The position numbers were made by a program, and so were the translations under genes. A model generated the notes under the pieces. It was not told where the DNA came from. It did not search any database and saw nothing but the letters and a program-made list of their open reading frames with translations. From Chthoniobacterales bacterium (GTDB lineage Bacteria > Verrucomicrobiota > Verrucomicrobiia > Chthoniobacterales > UBA10450), in assembly GCA_035274845.1 (NCBI GenBank), contig DATENU010000008.1, positions 1 through 64,000 on the forward strand: DNA of 64,000 nt, written 5' to 3'. Shown one piece after another: positions 48,216 through 58,024 of the stretch. The stretch's first letter is position 1, and each line of letters begins with the position of its first letter.

Positions 48216-50324
48216 TCATTTTCCCAGCTCATCCGCGAGCGCGCCGGCGTCGTAAACTTTCCGGAGCGCTTCGGTGATCGCAGCGGAATCCACGCTCACG
48301 GCGCGGGCCTGCTTTTCGGTGTAGATGCAATCGAGAGCGAGCGACTGGATGTTGCCGTCGAAAATAATACCGACGAATTCGTTCGCCTTGTTGACGACCG
48401 GGCTGCCGCTGTTTCCGCCGATAATGTCCGCGGTGGAGACGAAGTTGAACGGCGTGCTCATGTCCAGCTTGCTCTTGCGATCGAGCCACCGCTTCGGCAG
48501 ATCGAAAGGTGGCTCGTTATTATGCTGCGTCGCGCGCTCGTAAAGGCCGGCCGTAGTGGTCAGCGCGGGAATTTGTTTGCCGTTTTCCTCGTAACCCTTC
48601 AAAGGGCCGTAGGAAAGACGCAGGGTGAAAGTGGCGTCGGGATAGCTGCTGGTGCCTTGCAACGCAAACCGCGCCTTGGCGATCTCGGCATAGGCCTGCT
48701 GCTTCACCTCATCCTGGGACTCAAAGGTTTTGCGAACTTCGCGAGCCGGCCCGTCGATCAGGCGCGCCAGCTCGATCATCGGATCCTTTGCGGCTGAAAC
48801 CGCGGACGCGCCGCCGTTGTAGAGTTGCTTCCGCACCGCGACATCCTTGAGCTTTGTGCCGCTGACCAGTTCCGTGGCGCGATTGACCGGCGACTTGCCG
48901 GCCAAAACCTTCTGCACCAGCGGATCGTTGGCGCCGAACCGCGTCATCACGTCGGTGAGCGAATCGGTGAGCTTCAGGATTTCGTAGTCATCGTAGATCG
49001 GAGAGGAAGAAAAGAGCTCCAGCTCGAGCGATTCCTTGTAGCTGTCACGGAATTCCGGGAAGCGTTCGCCATTCGGTTTTGGCATCTCGTCGCCGTGGCG
49101 CAAAACCCGGCGCGCATATTGAAAGAGCGTGCTGTTGAACGCGCGCGGGGCCCGGTAACCGGCAGAGGGCCGCCCGCGGGATTGCTCGAAGTAGTAATAA
49201 ACCGGAAGCACCTTGGCGGTCGCTTCCTGGGCCTGCTTGATCCGATCGTACGCCGCCAGGGTTCCTTTCCATTCTGCGCTGCCGTTCATCCCGTCGCGCA
49301 GCTTCTTTTCCCGGTCCTCGATGGAGCGCCAGATTTCCGGATCGAGCAAGGCCGCGGCATATCCCTCGTAGCGCTTGCGGTTGTTCTCGATACCCCGGAC
49401 ATCCTCCTGCGCCCGGCGCTTGTTCTCGAAGGAGCGTCCTCCCCAGGCATGGAGAAGGGATTCGCGGCGATAAAAGGCGCTGAGCAGGTAGGGCACTTCC
49501 ACGTCGCGCAATTCCGCGAGGTCGCTGATCGAGAGCTGGCGATCGGTCCGCCCGGGATGACCGCTCACGAAGGTGAGCTCGCCGTCCGCGGGACCTTTCG
49601 GATTCCACTTCAGGTAATGTTCGATCTTGGCCGGCTTGTCGTTCTCGTAAGCGCGGAAGATGCAGACATCCAAATCGAAACGCGGATACTCGAAGTTGTC
49701 CGGATCGCCGCCGTAAAACGCGATCTGCTCTTCCGGCGCGAAGACGAGGCGGACGTCGTCATAACGCTTGTAACGATAGAGGTGGAACTGGCCGCCCTGG
49801 TAAAGCGTCACCACATCCGAGCGCAATCCGGTTTTCTCGCGCGATTCTTTTTCGATTTGGGCAATCACGTTGCCGCGGGCTTTGTTCGCGTCTTCCGGGG
49901 ACATGTTTGGCTGAACGGCGCTCTTCACGCGATCGGTGACGTCCTCGATCGACATCAGGACGTTCAGCTCCAGGTCCGTGGCTTTCACTTCGTCCTTTTG
50001 CGTCTTCGCGTAGAACCCGTCCCGGACGTAGTTGTTCTTCTCGCTGCTGATCTTCTGAAGGGTATCGAGGCCGACGTGGTGGTTCGTGATCGCGAGACCG
50101 GTGGACGAGACAAACGAACCGCTGCCGCCGGAGTTGAAACGGACACTCGATTTCTGGAGATGCTCGAGCCAATGCGGCGTCGGGTCGAACTGATAGTTAT
50201 CTTTCAGTTGTTTGGTCGGCGGATTGGTGAAAAGCCACATTCCCTCATCAGCTTTGGAGAGGGAGAAAGCGCTGGAGACGATCGCGAGGGCCAGGAAAGA
50301 GCGGCGAAGAATCGGATTAGCCAT
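48216..50324 (-). CDS. S46 family dipeptidyl-peptidase, DPP7-like
   Basis: A 702-residue exported serine peptidase that removes N-terminal dipeptides from oligopeptides in the periplasm. A signal peptide (residues 1-25) ends near SKADEG. The chymotrypsin-like triad is read as His83 in AITNHHVG, an Asp in YDDVRLVF and the Ser in [10 protein letters not shown] near 620. The specificity segment after the Ser reads IIFDGN, with Gly as in DPP7; DPP11 has Arg at the equivalent place. This suggests preference for hydrophobic P1 residues. Length is normal for the family. The gene is monocistronic. Confidence 0.9.
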   Translation of the reverse strand: MANPILRRSFLALAIVSSAFSLSKADEGMWLFTNPPTKQLKDNYQFDPTPHWLEHLQKSSVRFNSGGSGSFVSSTGLAITNHHVGLDTLQKISSEKNNYVRDGFYAKTQKDEVKATDLELNVLMSIEDVTDRVKSAVQPNMSPEDANKARGNVIAQIEKESREKTGLRSDVVTLYQGGQFHLYRYKRYDDVRLVFAPEEQIAFYGGDPDNFEYPRFDLDVCIFRAYENDKPAKIEHYLKWNPKGPADGELTFVSGHPGRTDRQLSISDLAELRDVEVPYLLSAFYRRESLLHAWGGRSFENKRRAQEDVRGIENNRKRYEGYAAALLDPEIWRSIEDREKKLRDGMNGSAEWKGTLAAYDRIKQAQEATAKVLPVYYYFEQSRGRPSAGYRAPRAFNSTLFQYARRVLRHGDEMPKPNGERFPEFRDSYKESLELELFSSSPIYDDYEILKLTDSLTDVMTRFGANDPLVQKVLAGKSPVNRATELVSGTKLKDVAVRKQLYNGGASAVSAAKDPMIELARLIDGPAREVRKTFESQDEVKQQAYAEIAKARFALQGTSSYPDATFTLRLSYGPLKGYEENGKQIPALTTTAGLYERATQHNNEPPFDLPKRWLDRKSKLDMSTPFNFVSTADIIGGNSGSPVVNKANEFVGIIFDGNIQSLALDCIYTEKQARAVSVDSAAITEALRKVYDAGALADELGK

Positions 50325-50390
50325 AGAGCGTGCAGCTTAGGACGGAGAGGTTTAATCGCCAGCGAATTTCTCGATGGTTGCCGTTCTCGC

Positions 50391-50456
50391 TGTAGCCGCC
50401 TCGCTCTGTCGAGGCGTGTTCGAAATCAGGCACGGCGACCGAGCGCCGTGGCTACA
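50391..50456. repeat. TGTAGCCGC-ended inverted repeat
   Basis: Begins TGTAGCCGCCTCGCTCTGTC with a hairpin CCTCGCTCTGTCGAGG, and ends GCGCCGTGGCTACA. It lies between the divergent S46 and TMTC-like genes. It has the same GTAG head as 16313-16386. Confidence 0.65.
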
Positions 50457-50578
50457 GCGTAAGCTCCGCGGCTGCCCACTCATTTTTGCATTCCGCCAGA
50501 ACCCGCCAACTGTATGCTCCCGCCGTGGCAAAACGACAGAAGCGAAAGGCTCAGAACCGTTCCGACACCGGAAAGCAA

Positions 50579-52645
50579 ATGTCCGTTTCGTCCTCCCAAG
50601 CGCGGGAAGGTGGAAAATGGTTCGAGAAGGAGAGCTGGCTCCTGGGAATTGTCCTTCTTCTCACGGCGCTGGCTTTTGCCAATTCGCTTACCGGTGAGTT
50701 TCTCTACGATGACTGGTATCAAATCGAGCGGAATCCCCAGATCAAATCCTGGACGTTTCTGCCCTCGGTCTTTTCCCATCACGTCTGGGCATTTTCCGCC
50801 ACCGAGAACATGCCGGTCAGCGGCCTCTATTATCGGCCGATCTTTAACCTGGCGCTTCTGATTATCTATCAACTGGCCGGCTCAAGTGTAATCGGCTGGC
50901 ATCTTGTCTCCTTGTTGCTCCATCTTGGCGCGACTGCCCTGGTCTATCGGTTGGGTCGGCTTTGGAATTTTGAAAAGGTCGCCGCCGCCCTGGCGGCCCT
51001 GATTTTTGGCCTCCACCCGGTCCATGTCGAAGTGGTCGCCTGGGCTTCGGCGTTGCCTGACCTGATGCTGGGGCTGTTCGGACTTGGTTGTCTCGTTCTC
51101 TATGAAAAGTTCCGTCGCGCCGAGCGGCACCGTGGTCTTTGGTTTTTAGGCAGCCTTCTTTGCGCGCTCCTCGCCATGGGAGCAAAGGAGACCGGCTTGA
51201 TTCTGCCGCTTTTCGTGATCGTGCGCGAAGTGCTGGATTCGGGCGCGGAAAAGGAAACTTTGGGGCGAATCAAGACGCTCGGTCTCCGGACAGGACCATT
51301 CGTGCTCGTGGCCATCGGGGCCCTGTCGGCGCGGTATTCCGTCCTGGGATTCTTCGCCCGGAACAACGCCCACTCCATCTGGCACCTGATTCTCACCGTT
51401 CCCTTTGTCTTGCTTCACTACCTCCGGACACTGGTCGCGCCCTATCCGCTGGCGTTCATTTACGATTATGAATTTATTTTGTCGGCCACGGACCCGCGTT
51501 TCTGGGCCAGCGCCCTTTTTCTCCTGGCGCTGGCGATCTTCGTCATTCGCTTTTGGATTTCCCATCCTCAAGCCCTGAAGGCTTTGGCCTTGTTCGTGGT
51601 TTTTCTTTTACCCGCCCTGAATTTACGGGCGCTGACGCCGATCGAATCGATTGTCCACGATCGCTATCTCTATCTTCCTTCAGCCGGCTTTCTTATCTTC
51701 GCTGCTTTCCTGCTCCATCGATTGGCGAACCGTTTGAGCGAGCGCCCGGCAACCTTCCTGGTGAATGCCGGAGTGGTTTTCGCGCTAATCCTCACGCCGA
51801 TAACATGGCTCCAAAACTCCACCTGGCAGAGCGACACGGTCTTGACCGAGCACGCTTTGCGCTTTTCTCCAAGATGGCCGTTCCTCCACCTCCATCTGGC
51901 GGAGGTCTATGAAGAAAAAGGCCGCGTCGCGGAGGCCGAAGACGAATTGAAGAAGGCGCTGGCCCTTGGGCCCAGATGGACGGCCGCGTACGAGACGCTC
52001 GGGAATTTTTATTCCAAACGAGGCCGGGCCTCGGAAGCGGAGCGCCTTTTCCTGGAGGCGACCCGCCGGGGCACCGATGTTCTGTCGACCCGGGTAAATC
52101 TCGCGGTGAATCAAATCCGCCTGGGCAAACTGGCGGAAGCCAAAACGAAACTCGAACAGGTGGTGGCCGAGCACCCGGATAATGCGGCCGCCAATTTCAA
52201 CCTCGGATTGGTTCATGAAAAACAGGAGCACCTCGATTTGGCGGAACAACATTATCGGAAAGCGATCGCGAAAGATCCGACCTACGTGGATCCGCGCGTG
52301 AATCTGGCCGCCGTGCTCGTGCGTCAGATGCGGTTCGACGATGCCTATAAACAGATCGACGCCGTCCGCTCGCTTGCGCCCCAGAACACCGAGATCGTGT
52401 TCTCGCTCGCCGGCGCCTACCTCCAGTCGCAGAAGTGTGACCTTGCCGTGGAGACATTGAACCAACTCACCCAGGCGAACCCGAATCAGCCGCGCGCGTT
52501 TGTCATGCTGGGATTAGCCTACGAATGCCTTGGGCAGCCGGAGAACGCCCGGTCAAGTTTTCAGCGCGCTGTCGATGTTGCTCCGCAGGACCCGATCATC
52601 GCCGTGGCGCGACGGCATCTCGAGCAACTCGCCGCCCCGAAATAG
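50579..52645 (+). CDS. TMTC-like GT-C membrane glycosyltransferase with TPR repeats
   Basis: A 688-residue protein with about ten membrane helices followed by TPRs. The first loop carries FLYDDWYQI and a following HPVHVEVVAWASALPDL block, as in the TMTC/GT-C mannosyltransferase-like family. The membrane part runs to about residue 430. Seven or so TPR units follow (LHLAEVYEEKGRVAEAEDEL, NLGLVHEKQEHLDLAEQHYR, and so on). It could glycosylate exported proteins or lipids. ATG 50579 has a weak GGAAAG; GTG 50525 would add 18 residues. Confidence 0.75.
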   Translation: MSVSSSQAREGGKWFEKESWLLGIVLLLTALAFANSLTGEFLYDDWYQIERNPQIKSWTFLPSVFSHHVWAFSATENMPVSGLYYRPIFNLALLIIYQLAGSSVIGWHLVSLLLHLGATALVYRLGRLWNFEKVAAALAALIFGLHPVHVEVVAWASALPDLMLGLFGLGCLVLYEKFRRAERHRGLWFLGSLLCALLAMGAKETGLILPLFVIVREVLDSGAEKETLGRIKTLGLRTGPFVLVAIGALSARYSVLGFFARNNAHSIWHLILTVPFVLLHYLRTLVAPYPLAFIYDYEFILSATDPRFWASALFLLALAIFVIRFWISHPQALKALALFVVFLLPALNLRALTPIESIVHDRYLYLPSAGFLIFAAFLLHRLANRLSERPATFLVNAGVVFALILTPITWLQNSTWQSDTVLTEHALRFSPRWPFLHLHLAEVYEEKGRVAEAEDELKKALALGPRWTAAYETLGNFYSKRGRASEAERLFLEATRRGTDVLSTRVNLAVNQIRLGKLAEAKTKLEQVVAEHPDNAAANFNLGLVHEKQEHLDLAEQHYRKAIAKDPTYVDPRVNLAAVLVRQMRFDDAYKQIDAVRSLAPQNTEIVFSLAGAYLQSQKCDLAVETLNQLTQANPNQPRAFVMLGLAYECLGQPENARSSFQRAVDVAPQDPIIAVARRHLEQLAAPK

Positions 52646-52659
52646 CGATGCCGGCTATT

Positions 52660-52790
52660 TTTGACCCGACCCTCGCCGTTCCGTCACCCCGTTCCGGGGT
52701 TTGGATATTTGACGGCTTGTTTCCCGGAGTTTCGCTGCGCTCCACTCCGGGCTCTAATCCCTCGCCCCGCCGGGGCTCGAACTGACCAGG
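52660..52790. repeat. Palindrome cluster (CCCGGAGT family)
   Basis: CCCGGAGTTTCGCTGCGCTC (52720) with partner CACTCCGGGCTC, then CGCCCCGCCGGGGCTCG (52764). These are the same unit types as at 30.5-30.8 kb and 60.4-60.9 kb. Confidence 0.7.
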
Positions 52791-52801
52791 ACCGAAAAAC
52801 T

Positions 52802-53326
52802 CTACAGACCGGCCGGATGCCGCACTTCGAAGCCTGACGGCTTGCGCGGGGTCGGCTGCCAGCGAGGCGCCCATTGGCGCGTAGGATTGTGAGGCGAAGT
52901 CGTGTCCAGGCGAAGGCCTGCGATCACGGCAAAGGTGTGGCCGCTTCGAGCGTAAACCGTGATCCATTTCCCGGGACCCCGGCTTCCAAAAGCGCGAAGC
53001 TCGTTTGAACTCATCGGGAGCGAGACGAGGCCCGCGCCGGCGAGAGCATAGGAAACCGTGCCCGAACAATCGTAGGCGTTATCGTGAAAAGTCTTGTGGC
53101 CGCCGCCATACTTATACGGCTTGGTCCGTAATTGGTTTGCCGCCCAGATGGCGCGCTTCACCGAGACCGGGGCGTTGGCCGGGGCGAGAGCTAATCCGTC
53201 GCGGAGCCGGGCTTCGTTGCCGGGTGTAGTCGGCCCCGTGGAAGGAAACGCCGCCGCCAGGGCAGCCTGAGCGGTCAGGGCCAGAATTGCGCTGCAAACA
53301 ATGATTTTCGAATGGGCGAGGGACAT
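52802..53326 (-). CDS. Exported NlpC/P60-like peptidase
   Basis: A 174-residue protein with a signal peptide (MSLAHSKIIVCSAILALTAQ, cleavage near ALA-AA). The NlpC/P60 motif is KYGGGHKTFHDNAYDCSGTV with the catalytic Cys, and the His is that of RSGHTFAV. An aromatic or Pro-rich C-terminal tail follows (RQWAPRWQPTPRKPSG). It probably cleaves peptidoglycan stem peptides. A second NlpC/P60 protein is at 6.2 kb with a quite different architecture. It stands alone. Confidence 0.75.
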   Translation of the reverse strand: MSLAHSKIIVCSAILALTAQAALAAAFPSTGPTTPGNEARLRDGLALAPANAPVSVKRAIWAANQLRTKPYKYGGGHKTFHDNAYDCSGTVSYALAGAGLVSLPMSSNELRAFGSRGPGKWITVYARSGHTFAVIAGLRLDTTSPHNPTRQWAPRWQPTPRKPSGFEVRHPAGL

Positions 53327-53407
53327 GGGCTGGTCGTAGAAGGCCCTTCGTATGCCAGCAGTTACAAAAAAATCAAGCCGGGAATTTGCGTCCCTGCGGG
53401 GGAAAGC

Positions 53408-53473
53408 GTGAATGGTGATAAGTGACTGGTGATTGGTTTAGCTGCTTACCATTCACTTATCACCAATCACCGT
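53408..53473. repeat. Inverted repeat GTGATAAGTG/CACTTATCAC
   Basis: GTGAATGGTGATAAGTGACT (53408) and CACTTATCACCAATCACCGT (53454) form an AT-richer hairpin right at the 3' end of the coiled-coil gene. Possible terminator or mobile palindrome. Confidence 0.65.
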
Positions 53474-54079
53474 TCACTCTTTCGACTGAAGCGCGCTCAC
53501 CTTCTCCTCCGCGCGGCTGACTTCGGATTTCCGTCCGCTCCCCATGGCCAGCAATTTCTTCTGCCGCTGAAGGTTTAGCCGGGCGGCATCGAGCTCCGCC
53601 CGCTCGCGTCGGGCCACGGCCGCTTCCGCTTCCTGCTCGGCCAGCGCCAGGACGGCAACCGCCGCAGCGGTCTCACTCTCAGGAATTTCTCCCGACGCTA
53701 CCCGCGCCTGCTCCGCCGCTACATCCTCCTTCGCCACTTCCAATTTCGCCTGGGCCAGGTCCGCTTCCAGCCGCACGACTTTGAGGACGCGATTCTCCGC
53801 TTCCACTTTCGCGATGACGCCGGCTTTAAAAAGACGTTCGCCGGAAGCGGCGCTCTTTTTCGCCTTCTCCAAAGCGATCCCGATCCGCTCCGGATCGAGC
53901 ACCGTCTGTCCGGCGACGGCCGTATCGGGGGTCGTGTGGACGACGTTCCGGTTCGGAGTTTCCTGGATGAGGAGGGGCGGTTCGATCTCGAGCGGTTCGC
54001 TGGGATTCTTCGGCAACTCCTCCTGGGCCGGCAACGTTGCCGCAAGCAGCAGCGAACTCATCCAGAGGAAACGCCTCAT
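53474..54079 (-). CDS. Secreted coiled-coil protein of unknown function
   Basis: A 201-residue protein with a short signal peptide (MRRFLWMSSLLLAATLPAQ). After a Pro-rich stretch, residues about 65-200 form an almost continuous helix with heptads rich in Ala, Glu and Lys (EKAKKSAASGERLFKAGVIA, AKLEVAKEDVAAEQARVASG). The pattern recalls a half-module of TolC or HlyD-type periplasmic coiled coils, but there is no beta domain or barrel, so it may be a free-standing adaptor. No clear partner is adjacent. Confidence 0.6.
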   Translation of the reverse strand: MRRFLWMSSLLLAATLPAQEELPKNPSEPLEIEPPLLIQETPNRNVVHTTPDTAVAGQTVLDPERIGIALEKAKKSAASGERLFKAGVIAKVEAENRVLKVVRLEADLAQAKLEVAKEDVAAEQARVASGEIPESETAAAVAVLALAEQEAEAAVARRERAELDAARLNLQRQKKLLAMGSGRKSEVSRAEEKVSALQSKE

Positions 54080-54201
54080 CCCGGAAAGATACCACGAAAG
54101 GCCAATCGCTGGCTACAATCTCGTTTCAGCGAATGCCTTAGCTACGTCGCCTCGCAAAATACGAGCGCGCGAAATGCCGGGCAGTCGCGAATCATTCAGC
54201 G

Positions 54202-55335
54202 ATGTCTTTTGATGATCGAAACGAAACCGGGGAGGAAACCAAAACCGACCGGCGCCAGGGCAGGCTCCATCGCCTGGCGGATCGTTTGCGTGGGCCGTTC
54301 GACATCAAATCGCTCGCGCTCACCGGGCTCTTCGTGCTCGCGGTTTTCTACACGATGTATTTCATGCGGGCGATGATCCTGCCGCTCGTCCTGGCTTTGC
54401 TTTTGAGCTATCTCCTCACTCCTCTGGTGCGCGCGCTTACCCGGATTCGGATCCGTCCGCCGCTGGGGGCGGCCCTCATCCTTCTCACCCTGATCGGCCT
54501 GGCTGTTTACAGTATTTCCCGGCTCGCGGAACCAGCCGCGGGCTGGATCGAAAAGGCGCCCTACAGTTTGCAGGAGCTAAAACTCAAGCTGCTCCCGCTG
54601 AAAAAACCGATGGAGAAAGTCGCCGAGGCCACGGGCGAAATCGACAAGCTGACCGCTCCGGAGCCGGAAGCGGCCAAACCTCAAACGGTAGTGGTGAAAC
54701 GCAACGCGCTCGCCGAAACCTTTTTCACTCAAACGCCGGAGTTCATCGCCAGCGCGGTGGTCATGCTGATCCTGCTTTACTTTCTCCTCGCGTCAGACGG
54801 CGTGTTTCTCGCCAAGATTATCAAATTAAACTCGCGGCTGGAGGACAAGAAACGCGCCCTTTCGATCATGCGCGAGATCGAGTCCCAGATTTCGCGTTAT
54901 CTGCTCACCGTCACCGCCATTAACATCGGCCTCGGCGTCGCGGTGGGAACCACCGTCCATTTCCTCGGGCTGCGCAACCCGATCATGTGGGGCGTGATGG
55001 TGGCCCTCCTGAATTTCGTCCCGTATCTCGGGGCGCTCACCGGGATTATTTGCATGACCCTCGGCGCGGTCCTGAGTTTCGACAGCCTCGGCTACGCGAT
55101 GGTTTTTCCGGGGAGTTACCTGGTGCTCGCCACCTTGGAAGGAAACTTCATTACGCCGCTGGTCCTCGGCCGCTCCCTGACTTTGAATCCGGTGATAATC
55201 CTGATCTCGCTCGCCTTTTGGGGCTGGATGTGGGGAATTTCCGGAATGGTCCTCGCCGTCCCGATCTTGGCCACTTTTAAGATCTTTTGCGATCACATCG
55301 AACCGATGACCCCCATCAGCGACTTCCTGAGCTAA
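54202..55335 (+). CDS. AI-2E family transporter (PerM/UPF0118)
   Basis: A 377-residue membrane protein with two N-terminal helices (YTMYFMRAMILPLVLALLLS), a long soluble loop (about residues 120-190) and a C-terminal block of five or six helices. The family signature GLRNPIMWGVMVALLNFVPYLGALTG is clear, as is VLGRSLTLNPVIILISLAFWGWMWG. Members export autoinducer-2, ions or other solutes; the substrate here is unknown. Its 5' neighbour is divergent. Confidence 0.88.
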   Translation: MSFDDRNETGEETKTDRRQGRLHRLADRLRGPFDIKSLALTGLFVLAVFYTMYFMRAMILPLVLALLLSYLLTPLVRALTRIRIRPPLGAALILLTLIGLAVYSISRLAEPAAGWIEKAPYSLQELKLKLLPLKKPMEKVAEATGEIDKLTAPEPEAAKPQTVVVKRNALAETFFTQTPEFIASAVVMLILLYFLLASDGVFLAKIIKLNSRLEDKKRALSIMREIESQISRYLLTVTAINIGLGVAVGTTVHFLGLRNPIMWGVMVALLNFVPYLGALTGIICMTLGAVLSFDSLGYAMVFPGSYLVLATLEGNFITPLVLGRSLTLNPVIILISLAFWGWMWGISGMVLAVPILATFKIFCDHIEPMTPISDFLS

Positions 55336-55441
55336 CCCGCTCGCTTTTCCGATCATTTGCCGGTCATGAGAAAACGTCGCCCACCTGTAATTCCGCTCGT
55401 CACCCAACTCGCTCGCCCATTAATCTTAACCGCCTAAACAT

Positions 55442-56410
55442 ATGCTGAAGAAAATCTCGCTCCTTCTTGTCGTCGCCGCGTTTGCTCTCGGGCCATCGGT
55501 CCAGGCGGCGGAAAACGTGGTCCTTCGCGTCGGCCATTTTCCGAACATCACCCATGCGCAGGCCCTGGTGGCGCACAATTTTTCCCGGCAGGGCAAAGGC
55601 TGGTTCGAGGAGCGCCTCGGCGCCGGCACGAAGATCGAATGGTTTGTCTACAACGCCGGACCTAGCGCGATGGAAGCGATCTTCGCTCAATCGATCGATC
55701 TCACCTATGTCGGCCCCGGCCCGGCGCTCAACGCTTACACGAAATCGAACGGCGCCGAAGTCCGGCTCATCGCCGGGGCGGCCAACGGCGGCGCGGCCCT
55801 CGTGGTGCAGCCGGATCAAAACCTCAAGGCGCCCGCTGATTTCCGGGGCAAGAAAATCGCCACCCCCCAGCTCGGCAACACCCAGGACATCTCCTGCCGG
55901 GCCTGGCTCATCGCCGGCGGATTGAAAATCACCCAGCTCGGGGGCGACGCGCAGGTCCTGCCGACCCAGAACCCCGACCAGCTTTCGCTCTTCCAGCAAA
56001 AGAAGGTCGACGCCGTCTGGACCGTGGAGCCCTGGGTCTCGCGGCTCGAGAAGGAATCTGGCGGCAAGATCCTTGTGGACGAAAAGGAAGTCGCCACCAC
56101 TGTCCTTGTCTCAAGCGCAAAGTTTCTCAGCCAACAGCGGGAGCTGGCGAAAAAATTTGCGGAAGCCCATTTGCAGTTGACCGATTGGATGGCGAAGCAC
56201 CCGGGAGAAGCGCAGAAGCTGATCAAGGATGAACTGCTGGCCGAGACCCGCAGCGACATGGCTCCGGACCTGATAGCGCAATCCTGGCAGCGGATCGTGT
56301 TCACGGCCGAGGTGCCACGTCCGTCGATCGAGAGTTTCATGCAGAACTCCATCAAGACCGGGTTCATCAAGACGGCGCCGGACCTATCGAAGTTGTTCGA
56401 AAAACCCTGA
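55442..56410 (+). CDS. ABC transporter substrate-binding protein, sulfonate/nitrate/taurine type
   Basis: A 322-residue periplasmic binding protein with signal peptide (MLKKISLLLVVAAFALGPSV, cleavage near AAE). Family blocks GHFPNITHAQALVAHNF, EWFVYNAGPSAMEAIFAQSI, DLTYVGPGPALNAY and PQLGNTQDISCRAWL are as in SsuA/TauA. The ligand is probably an organosulfonate or a similar small anion. The stop overlaps the ATPase start by one base (TGATG), so this is a translationally coupled three-gene operon. Confidence 0.85.
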   Translation: MLKKISLLLVVAAFALGPSVQAAENVVLRVGHFPNITHAQALVAHNFSRQGKGWFEERLGAGTKIEWFVYNAGPSAMEAIFAQSIDLTYVGPGPALNAYTKSNGAEVRLIAGAANGGAALVVQPDQNLKAPADFRGKKIATPQLGNTQDISCRAWLIAGGLKITQLGGDAQVLPTQNPDQLSLFQQKKVDAVWTVEPWVSRLEKESGGKILVDEKEVATTVLVSSAKFLSQQRELAKKFAEAHLQLTDWMAKHPGEAQKLIKDELLAETRSDMAPDLIAQSWQRIVFTAEVPRPSIESFMQNSIKTGFIKTAPDLSKLFEKP

Positions 56411-57213
56411 TGCCGCTTCAGGAGGAACTGCAGGGCTTTCCGCCGGCCAAGCTGGCGGTGGAAGATGTGTCGAAGTGGTTTCGCACCAGCCGGCAATCCG
56501 TCCACGCCCTCGATCACATCTCTCTCGAGATTTCCGAGGGCGAATTCGTTTGTCTGGTGGGGCCGAGCGGCTGCGGAAAATCGACTCTCCTGGACATCAT
56601 CGCCGGCCTGGCGACGCCCGACGAAGGCCGCGTCATGGCGGACAATGTACCGGTGATCAATCCCGGCCGGCATCGCCTCGTTATGTTCCAGGAAGCCGCC
56701 CTCTTCCCGTGGCTCGATGTCATCGGCAACGTCATGTTCGGGTTGAAGCTGAAGCCCGGGTTGCGCAACAAAGAGCGGCTCGAAGTGGCCAAGTTCTTCC
56801 TTCAACTGGTAGGATTAGAGAAATTTTCGAAGGCCCATGTCCACGAACTTTCCGGCGGCATGAAACAACGCGTCGCGCTCGCCCGCGCCCTCGCCCCGAA
56901 CCCACGCGTCCTTCTCATGGACGAACCGTTTGCCGCGCTCGACGCCCTGACCCGCGAACAGCTTTACAGCGACATTCAGCGCATCTGGCAAAAACGCCGC
57001 AAAACCATTGTCTTCGTTACCCACAACGTCCGCGAAGCCGTTTGCCTGGCTGATCGCGTCATTCTCTTTTCGCGCAACCCGGGCCGGATCCGGGAGCAAT
57101 TCGAAATCCCGCTGCCGCGCCCGCGCGATATCAACAGCATCGAGCTCGCGGAACACGCCGGGAAAATCACTCGCGCTTTGAAAGGCCACATGGAAGGGGA
57201 GGTAGCTGAGTAA
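56410..57213 (+). CDS. ABC transporter ATP-binding protein, SsuB/TauB-like
   Basis: A 267-residue ATPase that powers import through the adjacent permease. Walker A GPSGCGKST, Q-loop VMFQEAALFPW, signature LSGGMKQR, Walker B VLLMDEPFAALD and the H-loop FVTHNVREAV are all intact. The sequence follows the SsuB/TauB group, including the DALTREQ motif. The stop TAA overlaps the permease ATG by one base (TAATG). Confidence 0.92.
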   Translation: MPLQEELQGFPPAKLAVEDVSKWFRTSRQSVHALDHISLEISEGEFVCLVGPSGCGKSTLLDIIAGLATPDEGRVMADNVPVINPGRHRLVMFQEAALFPWLDVIGNVMFGLKLKPGLRNKERLEVAKFFLQLVGLEKFSKAHVHELSGGMKQRVALARALAPNPRVLLMDEPFAALDALTREQLYSDIQRIWQKRRKTIVFVTHNVREAVCLADRVILFSRNPGRIREQFEIPLPRPRDINSIELAEHAGKITRALKGHMEGEVAE

Positions 57214-57980
57214 TGCGACGCGTTCTCCTCGCCACCCTTTTCTTCCTGGTCCTGATCGCTGGGTGGCATTTGCTGGTCAAGTCGGGCCGATACTCGCCTG
57301 TCCTTCTTCCCTCGCCCCGAAGCGTCGGCGAATACCTGGTCGGCGCGGCCCGCGACGGCACCCTCCTGCAAGCCACCGGCGTCACTGTTCGTCGGCTGCT
57401 CGTCGGTTATCTCATCGGCATCCTGATCGGTTTGCCGCTCGGCCTCTTTACCTCGGCGTCAAAATTTATAGAAGACACGATCGGTGTCCTGGCGCTCGGG
57501 CTCCAGACTCTGCCGAGCGTTTGCTGGATTCCGCTCGCGTTGCTTTGGTTCGGGCAAACCGAAAGCGCCATGCTTTTCGTCGTGGTCATGGGAACGGTCT
57601 GGTCGGTCGTCATCGCCACCGATACCGGCGTGCGCAATATTCCGCCGATCTTCGCCCGGGCCGCGAAGACGATGGGCTCCACCGGCCTGCACAAATGGAC
57701 GAAGGTGATACTGCCCGCGTCGCTGCCGTTCCTGGTCAGCGGCATGAAGCAAGGCTGGGCCTTTGCCTGGCGTTCCCTTATGGCCGCCGAAATTTATGTC
57801 ACGATCCTGACCGGGTTCGGCCTGGGTCATCTCCTTCACTACGGTCGCGAGCTCAACGCCATGGAACAGGTCATCGGCGTCATGTTCGTCATCATCGTCA
57901 TCGGTTTGCTCACCGATAAGATCCTCTTCTCCCCCATCGAGCGATTTTTGCATAACCGCTGGGGCACCGGGCTGCGGTAG
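57213..57980 (+). CDS. ABC transporter permease, SsuC-like
   Basis: A 255-residue inner-membrane permease with about six helices. The EAA-like loop for ATPase contact is seen in AARAAKTMGSTGLHKWTKVILPASLPFLVSGMKQ (residues 148-182). The C-terminus SPIERFLHNRWGTGLR is near-duplicated 1.6 kb downstream as a relic. It completes an ssuABC-like operon. No regulator gene for it is nearby. Confidence 0.9.
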   Translation: MRRVLLATLFFLVLIAGWHLLVKSGRYSPVLLPSPRSVGEYLVGAARDGTLLQATGVTVRRLLVGYLIGILIGLPLGLFTSASKFIEDTIGVLALGLQTLPSVCWIPLALLWFGQTESAMLFVVVMGTVWSVVIATDTGVRNIPPIFARAAKTMGSTGLHKWTKVILPASLPFLVSGMKQGWAFAWRSLMAAEIYVTILTGFGLGHLLHYGRELNAMEQVIGVMFVIIVIGLLTDKILFSPIERFLHNRWGTGLR

Positions 57981-58024
57981 CGGCCTAGCAGGTCAGTGCC
58001 TTCGGTGCATGACGAGGCCCCAAC

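Noticed and set aside
48825-50462. 545-codon plus-strand frame opposite the S46 peptidase
   Set aside because: Shadow of the peptidase gene; no domain or signal; the peptidase triad and signal peptide are on the minus strand.
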